Shown here one piece after another: positions 17,402 to 25,811 of a stretch of DNA of 64,000 bases (position 1 is its first letter; every line of letters begins with the position of its first letter). A program made the translations under genes and the position numbers. The DNA is taken from assembly GCF_035944375.1 (NCBI RefSeq), contig NZ_DASZBE010000016.1; one strand, given 5' to 3'. This DNA is from Allobosea sp035944375 (GTDB taxonomy: Bacteria; Pseudomonadota; Alphaproteobacteria; Rhizobiales; Beijerinckiaceae). The notes under the pieces were generated by a model that was given only the letters and a program-made list of their open reading frames with translations, was not told the origin of the DNA and searched no databases.

Positions 17402-18100
17402 TCAGTTGGTCGGCGTGGCGGGCTTGGCGCCGGCTGCGCCCTTGTTGGCCTCAGCCGCGTTCGGAACGAAGAAGCCCTGGACACGACCGCCCTTGGTGGT
17501 CTCGACATTGGCGATGCCCGTGACCGTGTTGTAGGTCAACTTTTCGCCCCGGGTGATGTTGGGGCCGTCGTTGAGCGCGACGTTGCCGGTCATGACCACG
17601 GTGTTGTTGGCGCGGTCGAAGACGGCGTGGTCGGAGGTGGCGGCCTGCGTCTTCGAGACGACGGTCACCGGCCCCTTGCATTCGATGCGCTTGATCGAGC
17701 TGTCATTGCCCTGGCCGGGCGCTGCGGCCGGCGTCGCAGCCGCCGGCTTGGCACCGGCGGCCTGGCCGCCGCGGCCCTCGTAGAACACCGTCATGATCGA
17801 GCAGCGCACGGTCGTCTCGCCCTGAACGGCCACGACGTTGCCGCTGAAGACCGCGCGGTTTTCCTTGTCGAGCACGTCGAGCTTGTCGGCATCGATCTTG
17901 ATCGGCTCCTTGCTGTCGCCGCCCAGCCCGCCGAGCGGCGAGCTCGCGCCGGCACCGCCGCGGGCCTTCGCCTGCGCCTGCGCCGCCGCCTCCTGCGGGG
18001 CCGCCGCCAGCATCAGGATCGCGAAGGCTGCCGCGAACGCGCCGACACGTCCGCCGGAGAAGCCGGGCCGAGAGCGCGGAGAAGCTGCCTGCATGATCAC
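17402..18100 (-). CDS. lptA: LPS transport periplasmic protein LptA (OstA-like)
   Basis: Forms the beta-jellyroll bridge that carries LPS across the periplasm from LptC to LptD. The 232-aa product starts with an Arg-rich segment and a hydrophobic signal sequence (AFAAAFAILMLAAAP, cleavage near EAAAQAQ). OstA-fold strands follow (PIKIDADKLDVLDKENRAVF, GPVTVVSKTQAATSD, NNTVVMTGNVALND). An Ala/Gly/Pro-rich insert (about 108-133) and tail are typical of alphaproteobacteria. The GTG at 18100 overlaps the lptC stop as GTGA; an ATG two codons later is equally possible. Confidence 0.9.
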   Translation of the reverse strand: MIMQAASPRSRPGFSGGRVGAFAAAFAILMLAAAPQEAAAQAQAKARGGAGASSPLGGLGGDSKEPIKIDADKLDVLDKENRAVFSGNVVAVQGETTVRCSIMTVFYEGRGGQAAGAKPAAATPAAAPGQGNDSSIKRIECKGPVTVVSKTQAATSDHAVFDRANNTVVMTGNVALNDGPNITRGEKLTYNTVTGIANVETTKGGRVQGFFVPNAAEANKGAAGAKPATPTN

Positions 18101-18867
18101 TGTCCCGTCCCGTTCTTCTGATCACCAACCGCCGCCTGCGCCGGCCGGAGCAGTTCGAGCGCAGGCGTGCTGCCCTCGCGCTCGGGCCCGGCGATCGTGC
18201 CGGCCGGCGCATTGGGAATATAGGCGCGAACCCGCCCCTGGAAGACGATCAGCGCGCCATTGTCCTTCACGTCGAGCGATTCCGCATCGACCGTCGTGGT
18301 GCCCAGACTGACCTTGACCGGCTCCTTCGACACGACCGTGCCGCCCTTGAAGTCGACATCGGCCGTCCGCATGCGGATGTCGTGGCCGTTCTCGGTCCGG
18401 ACATGGACGTCGTCGACGAGCCGCAGCTTTTCCTTCTGCGTATCGAACAGGCCGCTCTTGGCGTTGACCGTGACCCAGCCCTCGCGCTCCATCTGGAGCC
18501 GCGCGGTCAGCGTCTGCAGCTCGACCTGCGTCGGGTTGCGGATTTCCTGTAGCGCCGCTTCCGCGGTCACCTCATAAGGGCGGTTGTCCGTGCGATAGCC
18601 CGACAGCCGCGGCGTATCCATCTTGACCTTGCCGCCGGAGATGCCGACCGCGCCCAGCGACAGGCTCGCAACCCCGTTCAGCGGGTTGAGGAACGGCGTC
18701 ACGATCAGGGCCAGCACGGCCACCGACGCGCTGATGGGGATCGCCCGGCGCAGGAAGCGGACGAGCCGGGTGTGCCGGCGTGCCGCGCCGAAGGCGGCCT
18801 GACGCCTTGCACCCGGCACGCCGACGCGGGCCGTCGGCCAGTCATGAGAAGTCATTGCCACAGTCAT
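18097..18867 (-). CDS. lptC: LPS export system protein LptC
   Basis: An inner-membrane-anchored periplasmic protein that hands LPS from LptBFG to LptA. From the ATG at 18867 the product has 256 aa, with one N-terminal membrane segment (ISASVAVLALIVTPFL) preceded by arginines. The LptC/YrbK jellyroll follows (GYRTDNRPYEVTAEAALQ, GTTTVDAESLDVKDNGALIV). Another ATG lies four codons in. The stop overlaps the lptA start by four bases, so lptC-lptA are coupled. It is the first gene of the leftward Lpt/rpoN cluster; rnd lies 103 bases upstream in the same direction. Confidence 0.9.
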   Translation of the reverse strand: MTVAMTSHDWPTARVGVPGARRQAAFGAARRHTRLVRFLRRAIPISASVAVLALIVTPFLNPLNGVASLSLGAVGISGGKVKMDTPRLSGYRTDNRPYEVTAEAALQEIRNPTQVELQTLTARLQMEREGWVTVNAKSGLFDTQKEKLRLVDDVHVRTENGHDIRMRTADVDFKGGTVVSKEPVKVSLGTTTVDAESLDVKDNGALIVFQGRVRAYIPNAPAGTIAGPEREGSTPALELLRPAQAAVGDQKNGTGQ

Positions 18868-18970
18868 GCCCCGCGCAATGGCAGTCGCTAACGGCTTTTT
18901 CGTGTCGAACGGCGCACGCCCCCGCACCGTTCATCCGTCGCCAGACTGACGCAAGATGCCTTCGAAATTG

Positions 18971-19585
18971 TCAAGTATGAGCAAAAATGTCGGTTTCCGG
19001 CCACCCGGCCAGATCGAGCTCGGCCCGGAAGGGCAGGAACTGGAAACAGGCCCGGGCGAGATCGGTCCGGCCCTCGCGGGCGAGCATGGTCTCGAGCCTC
19101 TGCTGCAGTGCGTGCAGATGCAGCACGTCCGAGGCGGCGTAGGTGAGCTGAGCTTCGCTCAGCGTCTCGGCCCCCCAGTCCGACGATTGCTGCTGCTTGG
19201 AAAGCTCGATCCCGAGCAGCTCCCGCACCAGATCCTTCAGCCCGTGCCGGTCGGTATAGGTGCGGGCGAGTTTCGAGGCGATCTTGGTGCAGTAGACCGG
19301 GCCGGTGACGACGCCGAAGGCCTGGCGGAGGACCGCGATGTCGAAGCGCGCATAGTGGAACAGCTTCAGGACGGCGGGATCCTGCAGCAGCCGCAGCAGG
19401 TTTTCCGGCCGGGTTCCCCCCTTCACGATCTGGACGACGTCGGCGCTGCCGTCGCCGCGCGAGAGCTGGACGACGCAGAGACGATCCCGATGCGGGTTGA
19501 GACCCAGCGTCTCGGTGTCGATGGCGACGCTGGTCCCGGCCTCGAAGCCGTCCGGCAGATCGCCGCGGTGGAATCGGATCGTCAT
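18971..19585 (-). CDS. rnd: Ribonuclease D, short form
   Basis: A 3'-5' exoribonuclease of the DEDD family, involved in tRNA 3'-end trimming. The 204-aa product is only the exonuclease domain, without the HRDC domains of E. coli RNase D, which is usual in alphaproteobacteria. The acidic motifs are visible in SVAIDTETLGL (ExoI), FHYARFDIAVL (ExoII) and YAASDVLHLHAL (ExoIII). The ATG at 19585 begins MTIRFHRGDLP, two residue blocks before ExoI as in homologues. A 3'-5' exonuclease acting on other RNA is the alternative label. Confidence 0.92.
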   Translation of the reverse strand: MTIRFHRGDLPDGFEAGTSVAIDTETLGLNPHRDRLCVVQLSRGDGSADVVQIVKGGTRPENLLRLLQDPAVLKLFHYARFDIAVLRQAFGVVTGPVYCTKIASKLARTYTDRHGLKDLVRELLGIELSKQQQSSDWGAETLSEAQLTYAASDVLHLHALQQRLETMLAREGRTDLARACFQFLPFRAELDLAGWPETDIFAHT

Positions 19586-19737
19586 CTCGTACCCTCGCTC
19601 GGCGCTGTCGCGCCCTGTCATCCGGATTCGTGCCCGGCCGGGTCGCTCCCGATCGAGGAGAGCCGCCACCCCCTGCCGGAGCTAACGGGGCGGCCGCCCC
19701 CGTTCAAGCTCTTTCGGGCGATGTCCAAACGACCGTG

Positions 19738-19752
19738 TTAACCTTTTATTCA
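19738..19752. promoter_or_regulatory. Near-match to a CtrA box
   Basis: TTAA (19738-19741), seven bases, then TTCA (19749-19752) differs by one base from the CtrA consensus TTAA-N7-TTAA; a cytosine follows the first half. It lies in the rnd/DUF805 divergent region, 59 bases before the DUF805 start. One mismatch makes this a weak call. Confidence 0.3.
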
Positions 19753-19810
19753 CCATATCCTTCCGGGTCGCGGCCGGGCGTGCCACAACGGCGTCATCGG
19801 AGCCTGATCG

Positions 19811-20284
19811 ATGACCCTCTTCCGCCTGCTCGCCGATTTCGATGGACGCATTGGCCCGGGCCGCTTCTGGCTCGGCAGTGTCGTGGTCGCGCTGGCGCTG
19901 TTCGGCATCCAGCAGGCCGCGCCGGCCGTTTTCGGCCATGACGCCGAGCGCGCGGTCGCTTTCGCCCAGGCCTTCGCCCTCTTCCCCTGGGCCGCGCTGG
20001 CGGCGAAGCGCGCCACCGATCGCGGCAGCAGCGGCCTCTACGGTATCCTCCTGATCTGCGCGATCGTGCTGCCCGGCCAGCTCCAACCCCTGCTGCCGAT
20101 TGCCTGGGCGCCTTCCCTCGATACGATCTCGCTGATCGCCTGGCTGTTCGCGCTGGTCGATCTCGGCCTGATGCCGTCAGTACGCGACGAGGAGCCGCTT
20201 GCGGCCGGCCATGCCGATGCTAAAGCGGGCGCATGGACACAATCTCGCCCCTCGCCTTCGATCCCCTCGACCCCGTCGCGCTGA
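19811..20284 (+). CDS. DUF805 family membrane protein
   Basis: A 157-aa inner-membrane protein with about three to four membrane segments. The opening RLLADFDGRIGPGRFWLG and the internal AKRATDRGSSGLYGILL are characteristic of DUF805, a family of unknown function. The last 35 residues (from about VRDEEPL on) are not family-like and lie over the start of dapE, which begins 52 bases before this gene stops, in another frame. The tail may therefore be a relic of an original stop lost by mutation. Confidence 0.85.
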   Translation: MTLFRLLADFDGRIGPGRFWLGSVVVALALFGIQQAAPAVFGHDAERAVAFAQAFALFPWAALAAKRATDRGSSGLYGILLICAIVLPGQLQPLLPIAWAPSLDTISLIAWLFALVDLGLMPSVRDEEPLAAGHADAKAGAWTQSRPSPSIPSTPSR

Positions 20285-21429
20285 CCCAGGCCCTCGTCCG
20301 CTGCCCGTCGGTCACGCCGGCGGAGGGCGGCGCGCTGAGCCTCATCGCCCAGGTTCTGGCAGCCGAAGGCTTCACGGTCGAGCGGCCGGTCTTTGCCGCC
20401 CCCGGCACACCGGACGTCGAGAATCTCTATGCCCGGATCGGCCGCGAGGGGCCCGTCTTCGTCATCGCAGGCCACACCGACGTCGTGCCGGTGGGAGACG
20501 CCGGCGCCTGGACGCGCGACCCCTTCGGCGGGACGGTGAGCGACGGCGTGCTCCATGGGCGTGGCGCCTGCGACATGAAGGGTGGCCTCGCCGCGATGAT
20601 CGCCGCGGCGTTGCGCGTCCGGCGTGAGACCCCGGACGCACCGGGTTCGATCGCCTTTCTCGTCACCGGCGACGAGGAGGGGCCGGCCGTGAACGGCACC
20701 GTCAAGCTGCTGGAATGGGCGCATGCCCGCGGCGAGCGTTTCGATCATTGCCTGCTCGGCGAGCCGACCAATCCGGCGACGATGAGCGACATGATCAAGA
20801 TCGGGCGGCGCGGCTCGCTGACGGGCCGCCTCACCGTTCATGGCAAGCAGGGCCATGTCGGCTATCCGCATCTGGCCGAGAACCCGATCCGTGGCATGGT
20901 GCGGCTGTTGGCAGCACTGGAAGCCACCCCGCTCGACGGCGGAACCGCGCATTTCGACCCGAGCAATCTGGAAGTGACGACGCTCGATGTCGGCAATTCG
21001 GCGACGAATGTCGTCCCGGCACAGTCCAGGGCCGTCTTCAACATTCGCTTCAACGACGTCTGGACGCCGCAGACGCTGGCGGCCGAGATCGAGCGGCGGT
21101 TGCGCGAGGCCGCGGGCAACAGCGTTCGCTACGAGATCGTCTTCGACCCGACCAATGCGGTCGCTTTCCTGACCGAACCCGGCCCTTTCGTGGCGATGGT
21201 CGCCGATGCCGTGGAAGCTGAAACGGGCCGGCGTCCGGCCCTGTCCACCACCGGCGGCACCTCGGATGCCCGCTTCATCAAGAGCTATTGCCCGGTCGTG
21301 GAGTACGGCGTCGTCGGCCAGACGATGCACCAGGTCGACGAGTGCGTCGCCGTCGCGGACCTGATCGCCCTCGAAGCGATCACCCGCCGGCTGCTGAAAG
21401 CCTATTTCGGCAGCGAACGGGCCGATTGA
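20233..21429 (+). CDS. dapE: Succinyl-diaminopimelate desuccinylase
   Basis: A zinc aminoacylase that releases L,L-diaminopimelate for lysine and peptidoglycan synthesis. The 398-aa product has the M20 metallopeptidase motifs: His81 and Asp83 in IAGHTDVVPVG, Asp114 in GRGACDMKGG, the catalytic Glu148/Glu149 in TGDEEG, and the C-terminal metal histidine in VGQTMHQVDE. The dimerisation domain starts near GRLTVHGKQGHVGYPH. It overlaps the DUF805 gene by 52 bases. dapB, the earlier step in the same pathway, lies 13 kb to the right. Confidence 0.95.
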   Translation: MDTISPLAFDPLDPVALTQALVRCPSVTPAEGGALSLIAQVLAAEGFTVERPVFAAPGTPDVENLYARIGREGPVFVIAGHTDVVPVGDAGAWTRDPFGGTVSDGVLHGRGACDMKGGLAAMIAAALRVRRETPDAPGSIAFLVTGDEEGPAVNGTVKLLEWAHARGERFDHCLLGEPTNPATMSDMIKIGRRGSLTGRLTVHGKQGHVGYPHLAENPIRGMVRLLAALEATPLDGGTAHFDPSNLEVTTLDVGNSATNVVPAQSRAVFNIRFNDVWTPQTLAAEIERRLREAAGNSVRYEIVFDPTNAVAFLTEPGPFVAMVADAVEAETGRRPALSTTGGTSDARFIKSYCPVVEYGVVGQTMHQVDECVAVADLIALEAITRRLLKAYFGSERAD

Positions 21430-21456
21430 CGGCCAAAGCCTCCTAACCCATAGTCA

Positions 21457-21476
21457 CCTTAGACGAAAGTCTAAGG
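21457..21476 (+). promoter_or_regulatory. GAAA-tetraloop hairpin covering a ribosome-binding site
   Basis: CCTTAGAC (21457-21464), GAAA, GTCTAAGG (21469-21476) form a perfect 8-bp stem with a GNRA tetraloop. The stem's 3' arm contributes most of AAGGA, the only good Shine-Dalgarno for the ATG at 21485. A hairpin this tidy just there could limit translation of the downstream membrane-protein gene until melted. It also lies 28 bases after dapE's stop. There is no T-tract, so it is not a terminator. Confidence 0.6.
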
Positions 21477-21484
21477 ATGGTCGG

Positions 21485-22075
21485 ATGAAGCTTGCGGCCG
21501 ACGATGTGGCGCGCTCGCTGCGCGCGTCATGGCAGCTGATGGCGCGCGGTGCCGAAGCGCTCGACGAACTGGAGCTGACCCGCAGCGGGTTCTGGCGCTC
21601 CTTCGTTGCCCTGCTGCCCCTGACGCTTCCGGCGGCGATCGCGCTTCTCGCCGCCCTCCGGCTCCATGTCGGCCTGCCCAATGCGGCGGGCCTCTTCACC
21701 GACACAGGGCTGGCGCTGGCCGTTCTCGGCGCGACCGTGTCGAGCATCCTGGCGGTGCCGGCCCTGCTGCTTGGGCTGGCGCCGCAGCTCTTGCACTGGT
21801 CGCGCTTCACGACCTTCGTCATCGCCTGGAACTGGGCGGGCATCATCTCCGTCGGGCTCATCGCCGTGCCGGCGGCGGTCTTCGCAATCGGCTGGTCGAC
21901 ACCCGGCCTCGCACTGATCCAGACCCTGGCCTTCGCCGTGATCGTGCTGCGGCTGCGCTACTGCGTGGCGCGCGCGGCGTTCGGGGCCCGGAGCGGGCTC
22001 GCCTTGCCGGTGCTGCTGGCAAGCGTCGTCGCCGACTATGCTATCCTGCGCATCTGCGGCGTCCTGGTTTTCTGA
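21485..22075 (+). CDS. Conserved membrane protein, function unknown
   Basis: A 196-aa protein with an amphipathic N-terminus (LAADDVARSLRASWQLM) and about four to five membrane segments (for example FVALLPLTLPAAIALLAAL and FVIAWNWAGIISVGLIAV). I do not recognise a named domain, but similar proteins next to dapE and truA are, as I recall, common in Hyphomicrobiales. Its ribosome-binding site lies within the hairpin at 21457-21476. It follows dapE by 55 bases in the same direction and converges with truA. Confidence 0.7.
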   Translation: MKLAADDVARSLRASWQLMARGAEALDELELTRSGFWRSFVALLPLTLPAAIALLAALRLHVGLPNAAGLFTDTGLALAVLGATVSSILAVPALLLGLAPQLLHWSRFTTFVIAWNWAGIISVGLIAVPAAVFAIGWSTPGLALIQTLAFAVIVLRLRYCVARAAFGARSGLALPVLLASVVADYAILRICGVLVF

Positions 22076-22096
22076 GGCCGAGCGACCCGCCAGCGC

Positions 22097-22834
22097 TCAG
22101 TAATCCACGCCGGCGAGATAGAGCCCGCAGGGTGGCGCCAGCGCCGCGCATTGCGACCGATCGCGCGCCGCCAGCACCTTGCCCAGCTTGTTCTCGGCCC
22201 AGCGCCCGGCGCCGACCATCTTCAGGCATCCGACGATCGAGCGGACCTGATGGTGCAGGAAGGAACGGGCATGGGCGTAGACGACGATCTCGTCGCCCTC
22301 ACGACGGACATCGAGACGGTCGAGCGTCCGCATCGGGCTGTTGGCCTGGCATTCGGCGGCGCGGAAGGTGGTGAAGTCGTGATGGCCGAGCAGGGCCTTG
22401 GCCGAGCGGTCCATCGCCTCGTGATCGAGCTTGACCGGCACATGCCAGAGGCGATCGCGGTCGAGCGCCGGCTGGGCGCGCCGGTCGAGGATGCGGTAGA
22501 TGTAGTAGCGCCGCTTCGCCGAGATGCGGGCGTCGAATTCGTCGGACACGGCTTCGGCGCTGCAGACGGCGACGGGCAGGCGCTTGAGGCGAGCATTACT
22601 GGCGTCGCGCACGACATCCGTGCGCCACTCCTTCTCCAGATCGACATGGGCGACCTGATGGGTGGCATGGACGCCGGCATCGGTGCGGCCTGCGCAATGC
22701 AGCCTGACCGGATGGTTGCAGAAGGCTTGAATCGCCTCCTCGACGCTCTGCTGCACGGAGGGGCCGTTGAGCTGCCGCTGCCAGCCCGAGAAGGGCGTGC
22801 CGTCATATTCGATGACGAGCTTGTAGCGCGGCAT
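22097..22834 (-). CDS. truA: tRNA pseudouridine(38-40) synthase
   Basis: Isomerises uridines 38-40 in the anticodon arm of many tRNAs. The 245-aa product has the catalytic aspartate in CAGRTDAGVHATHQ (Asp52). It also has RRYYIYRIL and the C-terminal SFLHHQVRSIVGCLKMVG that are diagnostic of TruA. Its ATG overlaps the last base of the fmt stop codon (TGATG), so it is translationally coupled to fmt in the def-fmt-truA unit. Confidence 0.96.
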   Translation of the reverse strand: MPRYKLVIEYDGTPFSGWQRQLNGPSVQQSVEEAIQAFCNHPVRLHCAGRTDAGVHATHQVAHVDLEKEWRTDVVRDASNARLKRLPVAVCSAEAVSDEFDARISAKRRYYIYRILDRRAQPALDRDRLWHVPVKLDHEAMDRSAKALLGHHDFTTFRAAECQANSPMRTLDRLDVRREGDEIVVYAHARSFLHHQVRSIVGCLKMVGAGRWAENKLGKVLAARDRSQCAALAPPCGLYLAGVDY

Positions 22835-23763
22835 CAGAGCTTGTGGCCGGCTGAGAGCCGCGCCCCGCGCAGAAACTCCGCGCCGCTGACGGGCCGCCCG
22901 CCGGCACGCTGGACCTGAAGGAGCTTCACCGCCCCTTCCGCGCAGGCGACAGTGCCCTCCTCGTCGAGCAGCATGCCGGGCTCCGCCGCGCCGCCGGCGA
23001 GCGCCGTGCGTAGGACCTTCAGCCGCTCGGGCCCCTTGCCGAGATCGATCTCGGCAAAGGCACCGGGAAAGGGAGCGAGCCCGCGGACGAGATCGTGAAC
23101 CTGCCGGGCCGGGCGGGCCCAGTTCAGCTTGGCCTCGGCGTTGGTGATCTTGGCGGCGTAGGTCACGCCCTCTTCCGGCTGCGGCGTGAAGCGCAAGCCG
23201 CCCCGGCCGAGCGCGGCGAGCGCACGGACCATCAGATCGGCCCCGAGCGGCGCCAGCCCGTCATGCAGGTCGCCGGAGGTCATGTCGGGGCCGATCTCCA
23301 GCCGCTCGACCATGCCGACGGGGCCCGTGTCGAGGCCGGCCTCCATCTTCATCACGCAGACGCCGCTTTCAGCGTCTCCGGCCATCACCGCACGCTGGAT
23401 CGGCGCGGCGCCGCGCCAGCGAGGCAGCAGCGAGGCATGCAGGTTGAGGCAACCGAGTTCGGGGATGTCGAGGATCGCCTGTGGCAGGATCATGCCATAG
23501 GCGACGACGACCGCGACATCGGCCTGATGAGAGGCGATCTGCTCGGCCACCTCGGGCGTCTTGAGGGTCTTGGGCGTGAAGACGGGGATGCCGAAGCGCT
23601 CGGCCGCCCTGTGCACCGGCGAGGGTTTCAGTTCGAGGCCGCGGCCGGCCTGGGCCGGGGCGCGGGTGTAGCAGCTGACGACCTCGTGGCCCTGGCCGAT
23701 GATCTCGGTCAGGGTCGGCACCGCGAAATCGGGCGTGCCCATGAAGATGACGCGCAAACTCAT
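22834..23763 (-). CDS. fmt: Methionyl-tRNA formyltransferase
   Basis: Formylates initiator Met-tRNA using 10-formyl-tetrahydrofolate. The 309-aa product has the N-terminal formyltransferase domain, starting SLRVIFMGTPDFAVPTL, the folate-binding loop LNLHASLLPRWRGAAPIQRA with the catalytic Asn-His pair, and GLDTGPV. The C-terminal OB-like domain (about 210-309) binds tRNA. It lies between def and truA, the usual gene order, but is separated from def by a palindromic repeat (23788-23899). Confidence 0.96.
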   Translation of the reverse strand: MSLRVIFMGTPDFAVPTLTEIIGQGHEVVSCYTRAPAQAGRGLELKPSPVHRAAERFGIPVFTPKTLKTPEVAEQIASHQADVAVVVAYGMILPQAILDIPELGCLNLHASLLPRWRGAAPIQRAVMAGDAESGVCVMKMEAGLDTGPVGMVERLEIGPDMTSGDLHDGLAPLGADLMVRALAALGRGGLRFTPQPEEGVTYAAKITNAEAKLNWARPARQVHDLVRGLAPFPGAFAEIDLGKGPERLKVLRTALAGGAAEPGMLLDEEGTVACAEGAVKLLQVQRAGGRPVSGAEFLRGARLSAGHKL

Positions 23764-23787
23764 ACGCTGGATATTACCTCAAATGCG

Positions 23788-23899
23788 CCCGTCATTCCGG
23801 GCGAAGCGAAGCGGAGACCCGGAATCCATCGTCGGACACCGGCGCCCTCCGATGGATTCCGGATCGGCGCCGCTGACGCGGCTTGTCCGGAATGACGGG
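23788..23899. repeat. Nested palindromic intergenic repeat, copy 1
   Basis: An outer inverted repeat of 13 bp (CCCGTCATTCCGG at 23788-23800, complement at 23887-23899) encloses an inner one of 12 bp (CCGGAATCCATC at 23819-23830, complement at 23851-23862). The whole could fold as a long two-part hairpin. A diverged second copy with the same GTCATTCCGG ends lies at 47429-47557. Such GTCATTCCGG palindromes are common dispersed elements in Hyphomicrobiales genomes. This copy sits inside the def-fmt pair. Confidence 0.85.
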
Positions 23900-23918
23900 G
23901 GCTTCTTCTAGCTATCAG

Positions 23919-24494
23919 TCACCCCTCGCGCCGCGCCTGCTTGGCGAAGCGCTTGGTGACGCGCTCGCGCTTGAGGCGCGAGAGATGGTCGATGAACAGC
24001 ACGCCGTTGAGATGGTCGATCTCGTGCTGGATGCAGGTGGCGAGCAGACCGTCGGCCTCGATCTCCTGCCGCTTCCCGTCGAGATCGGTGTAGGCGACCT
24101 TGACCGAAGCCGGGCGCTCGACCTCCTCGTAGTATTCCGGGATCGAGAGGCAGCCTTCCTCATAGACGCTGCGCTCCTCCGAGGACCAGGTGATCTCCGG
24201 GTTGATGAAGGCGATCGGATTGCGCGGCTGGGCATCGCGCTTCTCCTGGTCGACTTCAGCGTCGGTGTCTTCCGGATCCGCCTGTTCGCTGGCCGCGCGC
24301 TTGGCGACATCGAGCGTCACCACGCGCTTGGGCACGCCGATCTGGATGGCGGCCAGCCCGATTCCCGGCGCGTCGTACATCGTCTCGAACATGTCGGCGA
24401 CGAGCGTGCGAATCTCGGGCGTGATCTCGGCCACCGGGGTGGAGACCAGCCGGAGCTGGGTGTCTGGCAGGATGACGAGCGGGCGGATGGCCAT
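23919..24494 (-). CDS. def: Peptide deformylase with an acidic insertion
   Basis: Removes the N-formyl group from nascent proteins, using Fe2+ or Zn2+. The three signature motifs are present: GIGLAAIQIG (residues 44-53), EEGCLSIPE (112-120) and QHEIDHLNG (156-164), giving the Cys and two His metal ligands. The 191-aa length exceeds the common 170 because a charged stretch (about residues 67-90, rich in Glu, Asp and Gln) lies between motifs 1 and 2. The ATG at 24494 begins MAIRPLVILPD, as in homologues. It diverges from rmuC. Confidence 0.95.
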   Translation of the reverse strand: MAIRPLVILPDTQLRLVSTPVAEITPEIRTLVADMFETMYDAPGIGLAAIQIGVPKRVVTLDVAKRAASEQADPEDTDAEVDQEKRDAQPRNPIAFINPEITWSSEERSVYEEGCLSIPEYYEEVERPASVKVAYTDLDGKRQEIEADGLLATCIQHEIDHLNGVLFIDHLSRLKRERVTKRFAKQARREG

Positions 24495-24614
24495 GGAGCT
24501 GTGTCTGCGCGGTTTTTCAGGTGGTGGACGGGCCACATAAGCGCTCGCGCCGCGCGGGTCAAACCGTTCCGCTTTCGTTCGAATTGATTCACCCGAATCG
24601 GCTATCCTGCCGGG

Positions 24615-25799
24615 ATGACAGAGATCGCCTTCCTCCTTCTCGATCGGCCGGTGACCTGGGCGCAGGCCGCGCTCGGCTTCGGCGGAGCGACCCTCGGGCT
24701 CCTCCTGCTGCTGGCGCTCTCCGCATGGCGCGGCAGCCGGCGACGGGCGCTGGAGGCACTGATCGCGGCCGAGCGCGCCCGCGAGACCGACGACAAGGTC
24801 GCCGAGATGAACCGCCTGCAGGCGGAGCTGACCGGCCGGATGCAGTCCATGGCCGAAATCCTCTCGACGCGGCAGGGCGATCTCGCGCGCCTCGTCGCCG
24901 ACCGGATGGAGGGCCTGCGCCACCAGGTCGGCCAGGGACTGGAGCAGAATGTCCGCCAGACCAGCGAGAGCCTGGGCCGGCTGCAGGAGCGGCTGGCTGT
25001 CATCGACAGCGCCCAGAAAAACCTGACCAGCCTCACCTCCGAAGTGGTGACGCTGCGCGACGTGCTCTCCAATAAGCAGGCCCGCGGGGCCTATGGCCAG
25101 GGCCGGATGGAGGCGATCATCCGTGACGGGCTGCCCGGCGCCTTCTTCGCCTTCCAGCCGCAGCTTTCCAACGGCAAGCGGCCGGACTGCCTGGTGACGC
25201 TGCCCGGCGACGGGCGCGGGCTCGTCATCGACGCCAAATTCCCGCTGGAGAGCTTCACGCAGTTGCGCGAGGCCCGCGGCGAGGAAGCGCGCAAGGCGGC
25301 CGCTGCCCGGGTGCGCAATGATGTCGGCGTGCATGTGAAGGACATCGCCGAGCGCTACTTCCTGCCCGGCGAGACGCAGGATCTCGCCTTGCTCTTCGTG
25401 CCCTCGGAATCGATCCATGCCGATCTGCACGAGCATTTCGACGACGTGATCCAGAAGGCGCATCGCGCTCGGATCATGATCGTCTCGCCCTCACTGCTGG
25501 CACTGGCGATCCAGCTGATGCAGTCGCTGGTGCGCGACGCGCGGATGCGCGAGGAGGCGCAGGTGATCCAGAGCGAGGTCGGCAAGCTGCTGGCCGATGT
25601 CCGCCGGCTCGGCGAGCGGGCGGAGAAGCTCGACCAGCATTTCCGCCAGGCGCAGGATGATGTGGCGGGGCTGCGCACCTCGGCGGGCAAGATCCTAGGC
25701 CGAGGCGAGCGCATCGTGGCGCTCGATTTCGACGAGGCGAAGGGCGAGCCGACGCTGCCCTTTGCCGAGGGGCTGGCCTTGAAAAAGGCCGCCGAGTGA
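24615..25799 (+). CDS. rmuC: DNA recombination protein RmuC
   Basis: RmuC limits inversions at short inverted repeats and is a PD-(D/E)XK nuclease relative. The 394-aa product has one N-terminal membrane segment (LGFGGATLGLLLLLALSAW), a long coiled coil (about 45-150), and the RmuC nuclease-like domain (RGAYGQGRMEAIIRDGLP, LVIDAKFPLESF, LALLFVPSESIHADL). A second coiled coil lies near the end. It is transcribed away from def with a 120-base shared upstream region. Confidence 0.94.
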   Translation: MTEIAFLLLDRPVTWAQAALGFGGATLGLLLLLALSAWRGSRRRALEALIAAERARETDDKVAEMNRLQAELTGRMQSMAEILSTRQGDLARLVADRMEGLRHQVGQGLEQNVRQTSESLGRLQERLAVIDSAQKNLTSLTSEVVTLRDVLSNKQARGAYGQGRMEAIIRDGLPGAFFAFQPQLSNGKRPDCLVTLPGDGRGLVIDAKFPLESFTQLREARGEEARKAAAARVRNDVGVHVKDIAERYFLPGETQDLALLFVPSESIHADLHEHFDDVIQKAHRARIMIVSPSLLALAIQLMQSLVRDARMREEAQVIQSEVGKLLADVRRLGERAEKLDQHFRQAQDDVAGLRTSAGKILGRGERIVALDFDEAKGEPTLPFAEGLALKKAAE

Positions 25800-25811
25800 G
25801 CGGCCGGGCGA

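Noticed and set aside
19811..20284. DUF805 gene as a frameshifted pseudogene
   Set aside because: The family domain is complete; only the tail is atypical, so a changed stop is more likely than gene decay.
23919..25463. A longer minus-strand version of def reaching 514 codons
   Set aside because: The upstream part is antisense to rmuC and has no homology; the true start MAIRPLVILPD is at 24494.
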